8,175 nucleotides of DNA from JAICQQ01 sp965651135 (GTDB lineage Bacteria > Myxococcota_A > Polyangia > Polyangiales > Polyangiaceae). Positions within the stretch are counted from its first letter, which is position 1. Each line of letters begins with the position of its first letter. Both the position numbers and the translations under genes were made by a program. Positions 1 through 6,425 of this stretch are shown here, one piece after another. The stretch is taken from positions 1 to 8,175 of the forward strand of contig CBFGRJ010000335.1 in the NCBI GenBank assembly GCA_965651135.1. Reading direction: 5' to 3'. The notes under the pieces were generated by a model. The model worked only from the letters and a program-made list of their open reading frames with translations. It searched no databases and was not told the origin of the DNA.

Positions 1-45
1 GATTCGCTAGTGCTTTCCGGCTCTGCAACTACGTGTAACTATTAG

Positions 46-75
46 AAAAAAGCGCGCCAGCCCCAAACGCCGCGC
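46..75 (-). terminator. Rho-independent terminator of ftsY
   Basis: Read on the minus strand, a GCGCG arm (plus-strand 71-75) is followed by a 14-nt loop, a CGCGC arm (plus-strand 52-56) and immediately a run of six T (plus-strand A run 46-51). It lies about 63 nt past the ftsY stop codon and points the right way. The stem is only 5 bp but entirely G-C. Positions 1-45 beyond it hold nothing I can support. Confidence 0.6.
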
Positions 76-138
76 GACTATATCACGCTAAATTTCGTGC
101 GATCAACATCCAAAAAATTCCAAGCGTACCCTAAGGGT

Positions 139-1380
139 CTAAGCATCTCTTCCCAAGAGGGCTTCGACGAATGCGTCAGGCGAGAACTCATGTAAGTCGT
201 CCGGGCGCTCGCCCAATCCGACGAATCGCACGGGGACCTTCAACGTATCACAGATCCCCAAAATCATACCGCCTTTTGCGGTGCCATCGAGTTTGGTCAA
301 CACAATTCCGGTCAAGCCCAAAGCTTCCTTGAACTCGATGGCTTGTGCGGCGGCATTCTGGCCATTCGTTGCATCGATGACCAACAGCGTTTCGTGCGGC
401 GCGCCTGACAGCGCTTTGTCCGCTGTTTTGGCGATCTTTTTCATTTGCGTCATCAGATTTGTCTTTGTGTGCAGGCGGCCGGCGGTGTCCGCCAACACCA
501 CGTCGGCACCCGTGTCTATCGCACGTTTTATAGCGTCGAACACCACGCTGCCTGGGTCGGCGCCGTCTTTGCCGTGGACGACTTCACAGCCCACGCGCTC
601 ACCCCAGACTTTGAGCTGCTGCACGGCAGCGGCACGGAAGGTGTCTCCGGCCGCCAAAACACAGGTCTTGCCCTGAGCTTTGAGCTGGGTGGCTAGCTTG
701 CCAATCGTCGTCGTCTTTCCCGCGCCGTTGACGCCCACCATCAAAACGACCGTTGGCTTCTTCGTGATGGCAAACGCGCCGGCTTGACCATCGAGCGAAA
801 GAATGCGGCGCGCTTCGGCACGCAGAGCTTCCCAAACTTTGCTTTCGTCACTGAGCTCGCTCTTTGCGAGCCCCTCTTTGATACGCGAGAGAATCGCTTC
901 CGTCGTGCGAACGCCTACGTCGGAGGCGAGCAGCACCTCTTCGATCTCTTCGGTGATGCTCTCGTCGATTTCTTTTCTGCCGACGAGGAGTGACTTGAGC
1001 CGACCAAAGAACCCTTGCTCGGCGCGGGACTTGGCCAGGCCTTTGCGCAGACTCTGCACGTCAGCGACGCGTGACGGGCGGTCGTCTTGAACCTCGCGAG
1101 CTTCGGCAGGTGCCTCCGCCGCTAAAGAAGGAGGTTCGCTGGGCGCCTTGGCAGGTTTCTCTTCGGGTGCCGCTTCGTCTGGGCTGGGCTTGGGCTTGCG
1201 TTTGGTTTCCGATGGCGCCTCGGCGGCCGCTTTGTCCTTGTCTTTGCGTGCCGCTTTGGGCTTCGGCTTGAGAGACGGCTTCTCGCCGGCGCTGGGCAGT
1301 TCTGCTTCAGGCTTTCTGAAAAAGAGAAAGTACGCAGCCAACAGCGCCAGTAGCGCTACGAGAATATAAACTATTTCCAT
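139..1380 (-). CDS. ftsY: Signal recognition particle receptor FtsY (SRP GTPase), membrane-anchored
   Basis: FtsY docks ribosome-SRP complexes at the inner membrane; paired GTP hydrolysis with Ffh hands the nascent chain to SecYEG. From the ATG at 1380 the protein has 413 residues. A strongly hydrophobic helix lies at about 2-21. It is followed by a Lys/Pro/Glu/Ala-rich disordered linker to about 105 (the A region) and then the NG domain. All GTPase motifs are intact: P-loop GVNGAGKT (216-223), DTFRAAAVQQL (246-256), DTAGR (298-302), TKLDGTAKGG (362-371) and GLGERPDDL (388-396). An in-frame GTG at 1398 would add six residues, but it has no Shine-Dalgarno and would leave a leader of only about 13 nt after the promoter at 1419-1448, so I prefer the ATG. 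E. coli FtsY uses amphipathic helices; here the N-terminal segment looks like a true transmembrane anchor. The identification is secure; only the start is uncertain. Confidence 0.97.
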   Translation of the reverse strand: MEIVYILVALLALLAAYFLFFRKPEAELPSAGEKPSLKPKPKAARKDKDKAAAEAPSETKRKPKPSPDEAAPEEKPAKAPSEPPSLAAEAPAEAREVQDDRPSRVADVQSLRKGLAKSRAEQGFFGRLKSLLVGRKEIDESITEEIEEVLLASDVGVRTTEAILSRIKEGLAKSELSDESKVWEALRAEARRILSLDGQAGAFAITKKPTVVLMVGVNGAGKTTTIGKLATQLKAQGKTCVLAAGDTFRAAAVQQLKVWGERVGCEVVHGKDGADPGSVVFDAIKRAIDTGADVVLADTAGRLHTKTNLMTQMKKIAKTADKALSGAPHETLLVIDATNGQNAAAQAIEFKEALGLTGIVLTKLDGTAKGGMILGICDTLKVPVRFVGLGERPDDLHEFSPDAFVEALLGRDA

Positions 1381-1418
1381 TGCTTGCGAGCCCTGCACCG
1401 AAGCACGTTGTGCCGCGG

Positions 1419-1448
1419 ACTATAGAAACTGGGTCTTTGCGGCGTCAA
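1419..1448 (-). promoter_or_regulatory. Sigma70-like promoter of ftsY
   Basis: On the minus strand, a -35 box TTGACG (plus-strand 1443-1448) is separated by 18 bp from a -10 box TATAGT (plus-strand 1419-1424). Each box matches the consensus at five of six positions. The predicted transcript start near 1411 gives a leader of about 31 nt to the ATG at 1380. Its position in the 97-bp gap after the upstream minus-strand gene suggests that ftsY can be transcribed independently of that gene. Confidence 0.65.
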
Positions 1449-1496
1449 TGCCCTGCTGCCTCGAGAACAGGGTTTTCGACGAGCCACACTCGGCTA

Positions 1497-3329
1497 CTAG
1501 CCCGGTCCTTGATGCGGGTCCTGCTCCGGCTCGCGCCCCGGTTCAGCCTGGAGGAGAGAATGCTCCGTATTGGCGTCTGGGGGTACCGGCCCATAAGCGG
1601 CTGTTTCGATGGCGCGTGCCCAGCGGCTCACACCTGGTTCTTCATGCCGATCGGCGGTGGCCGCGACTTGCCCAGGAGTGGGATCGCTCAGCTCGGCATA
1701 CGGCCGGCCACGTCGCGCTACCCAACGCATCAGCCTATCGAGCAACGCGCGCCGCCTCGTGGTGAGATGCACCACGAGCTCGCCTTCAGCAGGCAACGGT
1801 TGTTCCAGCGTCGCGTGCTCGGCACTCGAGATCTGCATCCGGACACCTTCCGGCCAGGGAGCGGGAATGGGATCGAGTGAGAAAGCACCGTCTACGGTGG
1901 TCAACGCCGTTTGCAGCACGGCTGACTCACGAAAGGCAGGGCTGAGAATACGCAACACCGCTCGCGCGATGGGCACACCGTCGTGCGCGTCGATCACGTG
2001 GCCGCGCCAACCAGGTTGGGCTTTGGCCGAGCGGACCACCTCGAGCTGCGCCCTACCCGGATGCACAGGGCGCGGCGGTGTGGTCGGCGCTTTTCGGCGT
2101 GGTCGATGCCAAGCCCAAAAGGTCCAGCCGGCTACCAGGCCCGCGAGCACGATCCAGGTCCAGCGTACCCAGCCAGAGGGCGTCACTGTGGTGACCGTGG
2201 TCTGCAGGGGGGCACCGGGAAGCCACCACGGTGTATCCGGAAGGTAGTGCAACGTGGCGGTGACCTCCTGTCGTCGCGATGCTTCGACGCGGATTTCGAG
2301 CATGGCTGCGCCAGCCTGTACGGGCGCGATCCCCACCGTTCTGCCCATGACGCGCGCCTCGACGCTACCGCTCGGGACGGCTCCGCTCACCGAGCCCACC
2401 GCCACGGGGACGGTCGTGCCCGGTGCCCACGCCATCGAGCTCGGTGGCTCCGCGAGGCTGAGCTCGACCTGAGCCGTGCGGGAAATGACGATGCTGTGCT
2501 CGGCGGGCTGGATGCTCTCGGTGCCTCGAAAGACGGCGGTCAGCCGGGCATGGCCCGGTCGCCCGAGGTCGGGCGCGCGCACATCGAACTGGCCGCGTGT
2601 GCCCGCCTGCAGATTCGCCGTCGCCACTCGCTTGGCTGGCTGCTTGCTCTCTTGGAGCAATAGCTCGAGCTGAATGTGTTCAGAGTCGCCGCTCAGCCCC
2701 CACGGAGGCTTGAGCTTCGTATCCACGACCAGCACGTGTCGCAGTTGACCCAGATCGAGGTGGACCGGTTGCGGTGTGAACGAGAGGCTGAGCGTACGAC
2801 GAGTCGTGTCGATGGGAATCACCAACTCTGCGCGCTCGTGCAAGTCGCGGACGTCTTCGAAGGTCAACTCGACCTTGCCGCGTTCGAACTCACCCGCTAC
2901 CCGGACGCAAAAGCCACCGGTAGCATCCGTTTCCATGATGTAGGCGTCCCCAATGCTGGAGTAGCCGCGGGCAAGCTCGATGCCGAGTGTGGGGGGACAC
3001 TTCTCGGCTGCGGGGAGCTCACGTGCTTTGCCCGAACCGTCAACCAGTTTCATTCTGAGATGAGCTTGTCCGAGCGGGTGTCCGGCATCGTCCGTCAGGG
3101 TGCCACGCACCTCGAGCGAAGCAACGCCCGCCCTGGCCGAGGCGGCAATCTGAGCCGCGCCGCGCACCTTGACGCTCGCCGAGCGCGCCGCATGGGCTGG
3201 TAGCGCCGCTAACAAACCCGCCATCACTGCGGAGATCGAGATGGTGCGGAGCGGGCCGGTCCGATAGCCGCAGCTTCCCCGAAACTTCAGGGAGCGTACG
3301 TGAGCGGGGGACCTACACGGAGCGTTCAT
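1497..3329 (-). CDS. Single-pass envelope protein with carboxypeptidase-regulatory-like folds and a DUF4129-like tail
   Basis: A 610-residue protein that I cannot assign to a named gene. A long n-region leads into a signal sequence (about 30-47) ending in ALPAHA-A. The exported part (about 48-385) looks all-beta. It starts with a carboxypeptidase-regulatory-like segment (about 70-185, with VRGTLTDDAGHPL and TDATGGF) that holds Cys111 and Cys141, a possible disulfide. A Trp-rich transmembrane helix follows at about 387-407, then a basic HRPRRK stop-transfer. The predicted cytosolic part has a second such fold (about 440-520, with GWRGHVIDAHDGVPIARAVL and TVDGAFSL). Its tail, with TPGQV (551-555) and an aromatic-glycine AAYGP near 577-581, resembles the C-terminus of DUF4129 proteins; that likeness is my inference. 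The ATG at 3329 has no evident Shine-Dalgarno, but the only later in-frame starts (GTG and ATG at codons 35-36) would destroy the signal peptide. It may be a scaffold or assembly factor; substrate and partners are unknown. Confidence 0.8.
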   Translation of the reverse strand: MNAPCRSPAHVRSLKFRGSCGYRTGPLRTISISAVMAGLLAALPAHAARSASVKVRGAAQIAASARAGVASLEVRGTLTDDAGHPLGQAHLRMKLVDGSGKARELPAAEKCPPTLGIELARGYSSIGDAYIMETDATGGFCVRVAGEFERGKVELTFEDVRDLHERAELVIPIDTTRRTLSLSFTPQPVHLDLGQLRHVLVVDTKLKPPWGLSGDSEHIQLELLLQESKQPAKRVATANLQAGTRGQFDVRAPDLGRPGHARLTAVFRGTESIQPAEHSIVISRTAQVELSLAEPPSSMAWAPGTTVPVAVGSVSGAVPSGSVEARVMGRTVGIAPVQAGAAMLEIRVEASRRQEVTATLHYLPDTPWWLPGAPLQTTVTTVTPSGWVRWTWIVLAGLVAGWTFWAWHRPRRKAPTTPPRPVHPGRAQLEVVRSAKAQPGWRGHVIDAHDGVPIARAVLRILSPAFRESAVLQTALTTVDGAFSLDPIPAPWPEGVRMQISSAEHATLEQPLPAEGELVVHLTTRRRALLDRLMRWVARRGRPYAELSDPTPGQVAATADRHEEPGVSRWARAIETAAYGPVPPDANTEHSLLQAEPGREPEQDPHQGPG

Positions 3330-3385
3330 TTTGACGATGAAAAAAGATCGAATCGGGGTGAAGGCTCTCTGTCAGCCACCCGTCC

Positions 3386-3400
3386 TACTATGCATAGAAT
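3386..3400. promoter_or_regulatory. Palindrome and -10-like boxes in a divergent intergenic region
   Basis: The 120-bp gap between divergent starts (3329 minus, 3450 plus) contains the perfect 10-bp palindrome CTATGCATAG at 3388-3397. On the plus strand it overlaps TAGAAT (3395-3400, five of six matches to TATAAT) and TACTAT (3386-3391, four of six). Neither has a good -35 box at 16-18 bp, so this is either a weak promoter, one needing an activator, or an operator. Using TAGAAT would give a leader of roughly 40 nt to the ATG at 3450. Confidence 0.3.
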
Positions 3401-3449
3401 GACATCGCCCCAGCGGAAATGCCTGGACCCCATGTTAAGGTGCTGGCGG

Positions 3450-4235
3450 ATGCCATTCATGTACGGACGCCTTGGGTGGTTGGCGCTCAGCATCATGCTG
3501 TTGTGCGGCGTCGTCCAGGCACAAGATCGCATCGGGCGGCAGATCGCGTTGCTCAAAAGTAGCTCGGATTTTCGCGTTCGCACCCAGGCAGCGCTGGCGC
3601 TGGGCTCTTCGAAGAGCTCTCGGGCCGTTGCACCCTTGTGCGGGGGGCTGGCTGACGGCAACACCACCGTGCGCATCGCGTCGGCGGCCGCGTTGGGTAG
3701 GCTCAACCTGGGAGGCAACGACTGCTTGCGCAAGCGCTTGGCGGTCGAACCCAATAGCTCCGTCAAGACCAGCATCGAACGGGCACTCGAGAAGCTGGGT
3801 GGGCTGGCTCCGGTCATCGACGCGAGCACCCGGTTCTACTTGGCGATTGGGGTCACTTCGCACGATTCGGATCGATCGGATATCGACTCGATGATCCGTC
3901 AGGGGATGGCCAAGGCGGCCAAAGCTGCCGGTGGCTTTGCCCTCGCTCCCGGCGACGAAAGCCCGGAGCAGGCCCGAGCCGTGTTCGACAAGCATCGTCA
4001 GCTCAAGGGCTTCTATCTCGCGCCAAAGTTGAGCCTCAGCTACGCCGGTGGCCGCCTGAACGTGAAGCTCAGCATCGCCATGCTCAGCTACCCGGACAAG
4101 AACATGATCGGTCAATTCTCCAAGACCGTGGCCTCGCCGACCGATGGACCCGACAAAAGTCTGGAGGTCGAGCTCGTCAGCTACGCTGCCGAGGCGGCCA
4201 TGAAGCAATTTGCCCAGCTCGCCTCACGTCTATAG
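3450..4235 (+). CDS. Secreted HEAT-repeat protein with an uncharacterised C-terminal domain
   Basis: A 261-residue protein, first gene of a three-gene operon. I chose the ATG at 3450 because TAAGG (3436-3440) lies 9 nt upstream and the product then begins with a normal signal peptide (residues 1-24, cleavage after VQA). The frame stays open upstream to a GTG at 3300, but that would add a hydrophilic 50-residue leader and overlap the divergent gene. Residues about 26-117 form two to three HEAT/PBS-lyase-like helical repeats (VRTQAALALG, VRIASAAALGRL), a fold that usually binds proteins. Residues about 128-261 form an alpha/beta domain with alternating hydrophobic strands (FYLAIGV, GFYLAPKLSLSY, LNVKLSIAML) that I do not recognise. 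The periplasm is the expected location. There is no lipobox and no second membrane segment. Function is unknown; adhesion to a partner or scaffolding is the likeliest role for HEAT repeats. Confidence 0.85.
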   Translation: MPFMYGRLGWLALSIMLLCGVVQAQDRIGRQIALLKSSSDFRVRTQAALALGSSKSSRAVAPLCGGLADGNTTVRIASAAALGRLNLGGNDCLRKRLAVEPNSSVKTSIERALEKLGGLAPVIDASTRFYLAIGVTSHDSDRSDIDSMIRQGMAKAAKAAGGFALAPGDESPEQARAVFDKHRQLKGFYLAPKLSLSYAGGRLNVKLSIAMLSYPDKNMIGQFSKTVASPTDGPDKSLEVELVSYAAEAAMKQFAQLASRL

Positions 4236-4245
4236 GTGATTAGCG

Positions 4246-4413
4246 ATGCCGATACCGAAGCAGCGAGCCAGCCGAGTCGAGGGCAAGTCGAACGATCGTG
4301 AGCCGGAGCGCACCCACCCGGGCAGGGATGTTGCTCGCCCCGAACCGAACCCTTTACGCTTGCACTCGGAGTCGACCACCGAGGGACTGAGCATCGAGGG
4401 ACTAGGAGTCTGA
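4246..4413 (+). CDS. Candidate small protein, 55 aa, disordered, between the HEAT and HAMP genes
   Basis: An ATG at 4246 opens a 55-codon frame ending in TGA at 4411-4413, one base before the next gene's ATG. AGGTGA (4234-4239) stands 6 nt upstream and overlaps the TAG stop of the HEAT gene, as expected for coupled translation. The frame fills the gap between the two neighbours almost exactly, and about 70% of its third codon positions are G or C, which suits coding. The product is hydrophilic, with nine Lys/Arg, nine Asp/Glu, seven prolines, no cysteine and no membrane segment or signal peptide. It ends in two near-identical pentapeptides (EGLSI, EGLGV). I recognise no family. Alternatively it is a non-functional leader whose translation carries ribosomes to the HAMP start. 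Confidence 0.5.
   Translation: MPIPKQRASRVEGKSNDREPERTHPGRDVARPEPNPLRLHSESTTEGLSIEGLGV
4380..4403 (+). repeat. 9-bp direct repeat, 15-bp period
   Basis: CGAGGGACT occurs at 4380-4388 and again at 4395-4403. The 15-bp period is five codons, so in the small ORF it encodes the repeated pentapeptide EGL(S/G)(I/V). The second copy runs into AGGAG (4404-4408), the Shine-Dalgarno of the HAMP gene at 4415, so the repeat could also affect ribosome access there. Confidence 0.6.
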
Positions 4414-4414
4414 C

Positions 4415-5218
4415 ATGGCAGAAGGCGCAGCATCGGTGCCCAGCAACGGGCGCCATCAGCGAAAACTCAAGAACTACCTGCTAGATCCGCAGTTCCAGCT
4501 CAAATACACCGCCTATTTGGTGGCGATTGCAGTCGTGCTCGGGACCTCGCTCGGGTTCGTCGTGCTCAGAACCAGCGATGCGGTCGTGGTCCAGAGTCAG
4601 AAGAACGTGGAACAGGGCCAGAAGGTGGTGGAGCTGGGGCGCGAGGTGGTGGGCGAGAGCCGCAAGGTCAGCGAGGTGGTCAAGATGAACATCGTCAAAG
4701 ACCCCGTTTACCAGGACAACCCTGCGCTCTTGGAGGCATTCACCACCGACGCGAAGAAGCAAGACGAGCGTCTCAAGGAACAGGAGGCCCAGCTCGTCGC
4801 GCAAGCCGAGTCGCTGAAGCGCGAGTCGAGCGCTCTCAAGGCGTTTCAGTCCCGCATGATCGTCACGATCTTTGGCGTGCTTGGCCTGTTGGTGGTGGGC
4901 ATCTTCATCGCCGGTATCATCGTGACCCACAAGGTGGCTGGCCCGATCTACAAGATGAAGGGCTTGATCAAGGACGTGGGAGACGGTCGCCTGAGGATCC
5001 CCGGCAAGCTGCGCAAGGGCGATGAGCTGGTCCACTTCTTCGAGGCTTTCGATCGCATGGTGAGAAACCTGCGGTCGCGTCAGGAGGCGGAAATTGCCAA
5101 GCTCGACACGGCGATCAAGCGGCTCGAAGGCAAAGCGGAGCCCGATGCGCTCAAACTCCTGCACGAGCTCAAGCTGGAAATGCAAGACGCGCTGAAGCAG
5201 GAGTCGCTGCGACCGTAG
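4415..5218 (+). CDS. Two-transmembrane HAMP-domain protein without an output domain
   Basis: A 267-residue inner-membrane protein, last gene of the operon. AGGAG (4404-4408) sits 6 nt before the ATG. A basic cytosolic N-terminus (RKLKNYLLDPQFQLKYTAYL at 16-35) leads into TM1, about 32-51. A periplasmic, charged, coiled-coil-prone segment spans about 54-147, with heptad-like EQGQKVVELGREVVGESRKV and KKQDERLKEQEAQLVAQAES. TM2 is about 148-171. A HAMP domain follows (about 172-223), with the characteristic AGPIYKM in the first helix and DELVHFFEAFDRMVRNLR in the second. The protein ends in a second coiled coil, about 223-262. HAMP domains convert membrane-helix motion into cytosolic conformational change, but no kinase, cyclase, GGDEF or methyl-accepting domain follows. 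It may signal to a separate partner or act structurally. Its co-transcribed HEAT protein would face its periplasmic coiled coil. Confidence 0.88.
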   Translation: MAEGAASVPSNGRHQRKLKNYLLDPQFQLKYTAYLVAIAVVLGTSLGFVVLRTSDAVVVQSQKNVEQGQKVVELGREVVGESRKVSEVVKMNIVKDPVYQDNPALLEAFTTDAKKQDERLKEQEAQLVAQAESLKRESSALKAFQSRMIVTIFGVLGLLVVGIFIAGIIVTHKVAGPIYKMKGLIKDVGDGRLRIPGKLRKGDELVHFFEAFDRMVRNLRSRQEAEIAKLDTAIKRLEGKAEPDALKLLHELKLEMQDALKQESLRP

Positions 5219-5241
5219 CCCCGCCAACGGCTAGGCCATAG

Positions 5242-5610
5242 CTAGAAAGCGGCCATCACGTATTCGACACGCGGTTCGTCGCCGTCGAAGCTCACAGCGG
5301 CAGCGTCGAAACGCAGGTGCACGACGCTCGGGTCATGACGATAACGCCGCTGCCAGAGGCGCTCGCCGGCGCGCCGTACGCGCAGGCGCTTGGTGCGATT
5401 GATGCTGCCGAACGCGCTGGTCCAGGCGCCGGGACCGCGCGTACGCACCTCGACCACGGCGATGGTGCCGCCCGAGCGGGCCACCACGTCGATCTCGAGA
5501 TGGCCGAGCCGCAAGTTGGTGGCGACGATCTGGTAGCCCTGCTCTTGGAGAAAGCGAGCGACCACGGCTTCAGCGCGAGCGCCATCCATGTGCGCGGTTT
5601 CGCGACCCAT
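5242..5610 (-). CDS. yraN: YraN/UPF0102-family nuclease-fold protein
   Basis: A 122-residue protein of the YraN (UPF0102) family, which has the PD-(D/E)XK nuclease fold; the cellular role is poorly established. The N-terminal helix is GARAEAVVARFLQEQGYQIV (10-29), with Glu14 in the conserved position. The core is LEIDVVAR (38-45) with the acidic Asp41, followed by AVVEVRTR (51-58) with Glu54. The usual E-x-K is E-V-R here, so the catalytic lysine position holds Arg56. The C-terminal RFDAAAVSFD (100-109) matches the family's RFDvv strand. GGGAG stands 5 nt before the ATG at 5610, supporting that start over the ATG at codon 8. It follows the lipoprotein gene by 30 bp and is probably co-transcribed with it. 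It converges on the HAMP gene with only 23 bp between the stops. Confidence 0.88.
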   Translation of the reverse strand: MGRETAHMDGARAEAVVARFLQEQGYQIVATNLRLGHLEIDVVARSGGTIAVVEVRTRGPGAWTSAFGSINRTKRLRVRRAGERLWQRRYRHDPSVVHLRFDAAAVSFDGDEPRVEYVMAAF

Positions 5611-5640
5611 GTTCGCTCCCGCCTACCGCAAGAGCGCCGG

Positions 5641-6324
5641 CTACGGGTTCTTGCCGTCGTTGCCGCAGTTGCCGCCCGTCACATTGCTGAGCGGATTGGT
5701 GGGATCTTCGAGCTGCTGCACGCACTCGGGGCCCTCCCGCTGACTCGTGCTGTAGCGCGTACCTTCTTTGATGCAGTAGGAGCCTGCCAGCTGACCGGGG
5801 CCAAGCTGCAGATCTTCGACCAGCTCTACGCAGGCGTAGCCGCTCGGACATTCGCAGTAGCGCGCGTTGTCGTCGGGGCCATCGCAGCGGCACGAGCAAT
5901 ACACGGCATCGTCTGCACGACGCTCCAGCAATTGCCCCGCCACGGCCACCTGGATGCGGTCATTGGGGTTTTCGCCGTTCGTTCCCGGAACGCGGCAACC
6001 GAGCCCACTGTCCGCAGTGCAAGGTGCCCCCGGCTCCTGACATGCAGCGGCCTGCGACTCGGTCTGCCCGTACGGGCAGCTGACCCGACCCTGGAAGTGG
6101 TTCACCAGGCAGACCCGAGTCTCACATTGAAACGAGCGGCTCTCTACGTTGACCTCGGTCACCGCATAGCCCGGAACTTGCTGCCGGTATTCGTCTTCTG
6201 GGATGCAGGGGTCACCCACACCGCCCGGGTCGCAACCCAGGACTCCCGCCATCGAGCCGACCCCGACGACCAGGCTCACGGCCGCCACCCGCCAATTCGC
6301 TCCAGCTTGCATCAGTCGAATCAT
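5641..6324 (-). CDS. Cysteine-rich putative lipoprotein
   Basis: A 227-residue protein of unknown function. Basic residues, a hydrophobic stretch (13-30) and the lipobox VLGC at 28-31 predict lipidation at Cys31 and anchoring in the envelope. The mature chain has 16 further cysteines (40, 67, 72, 83, 95, 102, 110, 143, 145, 147, 157, 159, 165, 184, 201, 220), an even number consistent with eight disulfides. The densest cluster, CSCRC at 143-147 and YCECPSGYAC at 156-165, looks loosely EGF-like. Residue +2 after the lipid cysteine is Asp, which retains lipoproteins in the inner membrane of E. coli; whether that rule holds here is not known. AAAGG lies 6 nt before the ATG at 6324. Such families, seemingly restricted to myxobacteria, are familiar in style to me, but I cannot name this one. 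It is followed 30 bp later by yraN. Confidence 0.83.
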   Translation of the reverse strand: MIRLMQAGANWRVAAVSLVVGVGSMAGVLGCDPGGVGDPCIPEDEYRQQVPGYAVTEVNVESRSFQCETRVCLVNHFQGRVSCPYGQTESQAAACQEPGAPCTADSGLGCRVPGTNGENPNDRIQVAVAGQLLERRADDAVYCSCRCDGPDDNARYCECPSGYACVELVEDLQLGPGQLAGSYCIKEGTRYSTSQREGPECVQQLEDPTNPLSNVTGGNCGNDGKNP

Positions 6325-6335
6325 CGTCCGCCTTT

Positions 6336-6357
6336 ATTCTTCCGCTATTCTTCCGCT
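6336..6357 (-). repeat. Perfect tandem 11-bp repeat in the lipoprotein leader
   Basis: ATTCTTCCGCT occurs twice head to tail (6336-6346 and 6347-6357). In the minus-strand mRNA leader this reads AGCGGAAGAAT twice, ending 11 nt upstream of the ATG at 6324. Each unit carries a GGAAGA that resembles a Shine-Dalgarno, besides the nearer AAAGG. Copy-number change here would move sequence in the 5' untranslated region without touching the reading frame. Confidence 0.7.
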
Positions 6358-6425
6358 ACTACACAATTCTTTATTGCGCCGCTTCTCTGGGTGCGCGGCT
6401 TCCGCGTTCACAGTCAGTCAGTCGT

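Noticed and set aside
1451..1476. Hairpin CCCTG/CAGGG followed by TTTT on the plus strand
   Set aside because: No plus-strand gene ends there, and on the minus strand no T run follows the stem, so it is not a usable terminator.
3300..3449. Upstream GTG start for the HEAT gene
   Set aside because: It would overlap the divergent gene and place a hydrophilic 50-residue extension before a normal signal peptide; the ATG at 3450 has a Shine-Dalgarno.
3492..3515. Possible lipobox (MLLC) in the HEAT protein signal peptide
   Set aside because: Residue -1 to the cysteine is Leu, which is not accepted in a lipobox; VQA just after fits ordinary signal peptidase cleavage.
3435..4208. 257-codon minus-strand frame opposite the HEAT gene
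   Set aside because: It shows no recognisable motif; the plus strand carries a signal peptide and HEAT repeats.
4481..5227. 248-codon open frame on the minus strand opposite the HAMP gene
   Set aside because: It is rich in Leu/His/Asp as expected from the antisense of a Lys/Glu/Gln coiled coil. The plus strand has a clear HAMP domain, SD and operon position.
5216..5233. TAGCC/GGCTA stem between the convergent HAMP and yraN genes
   Set aside because: Only 5 bp with an 8-nt loop and no T tract on either strand; too weak to call a terminator.
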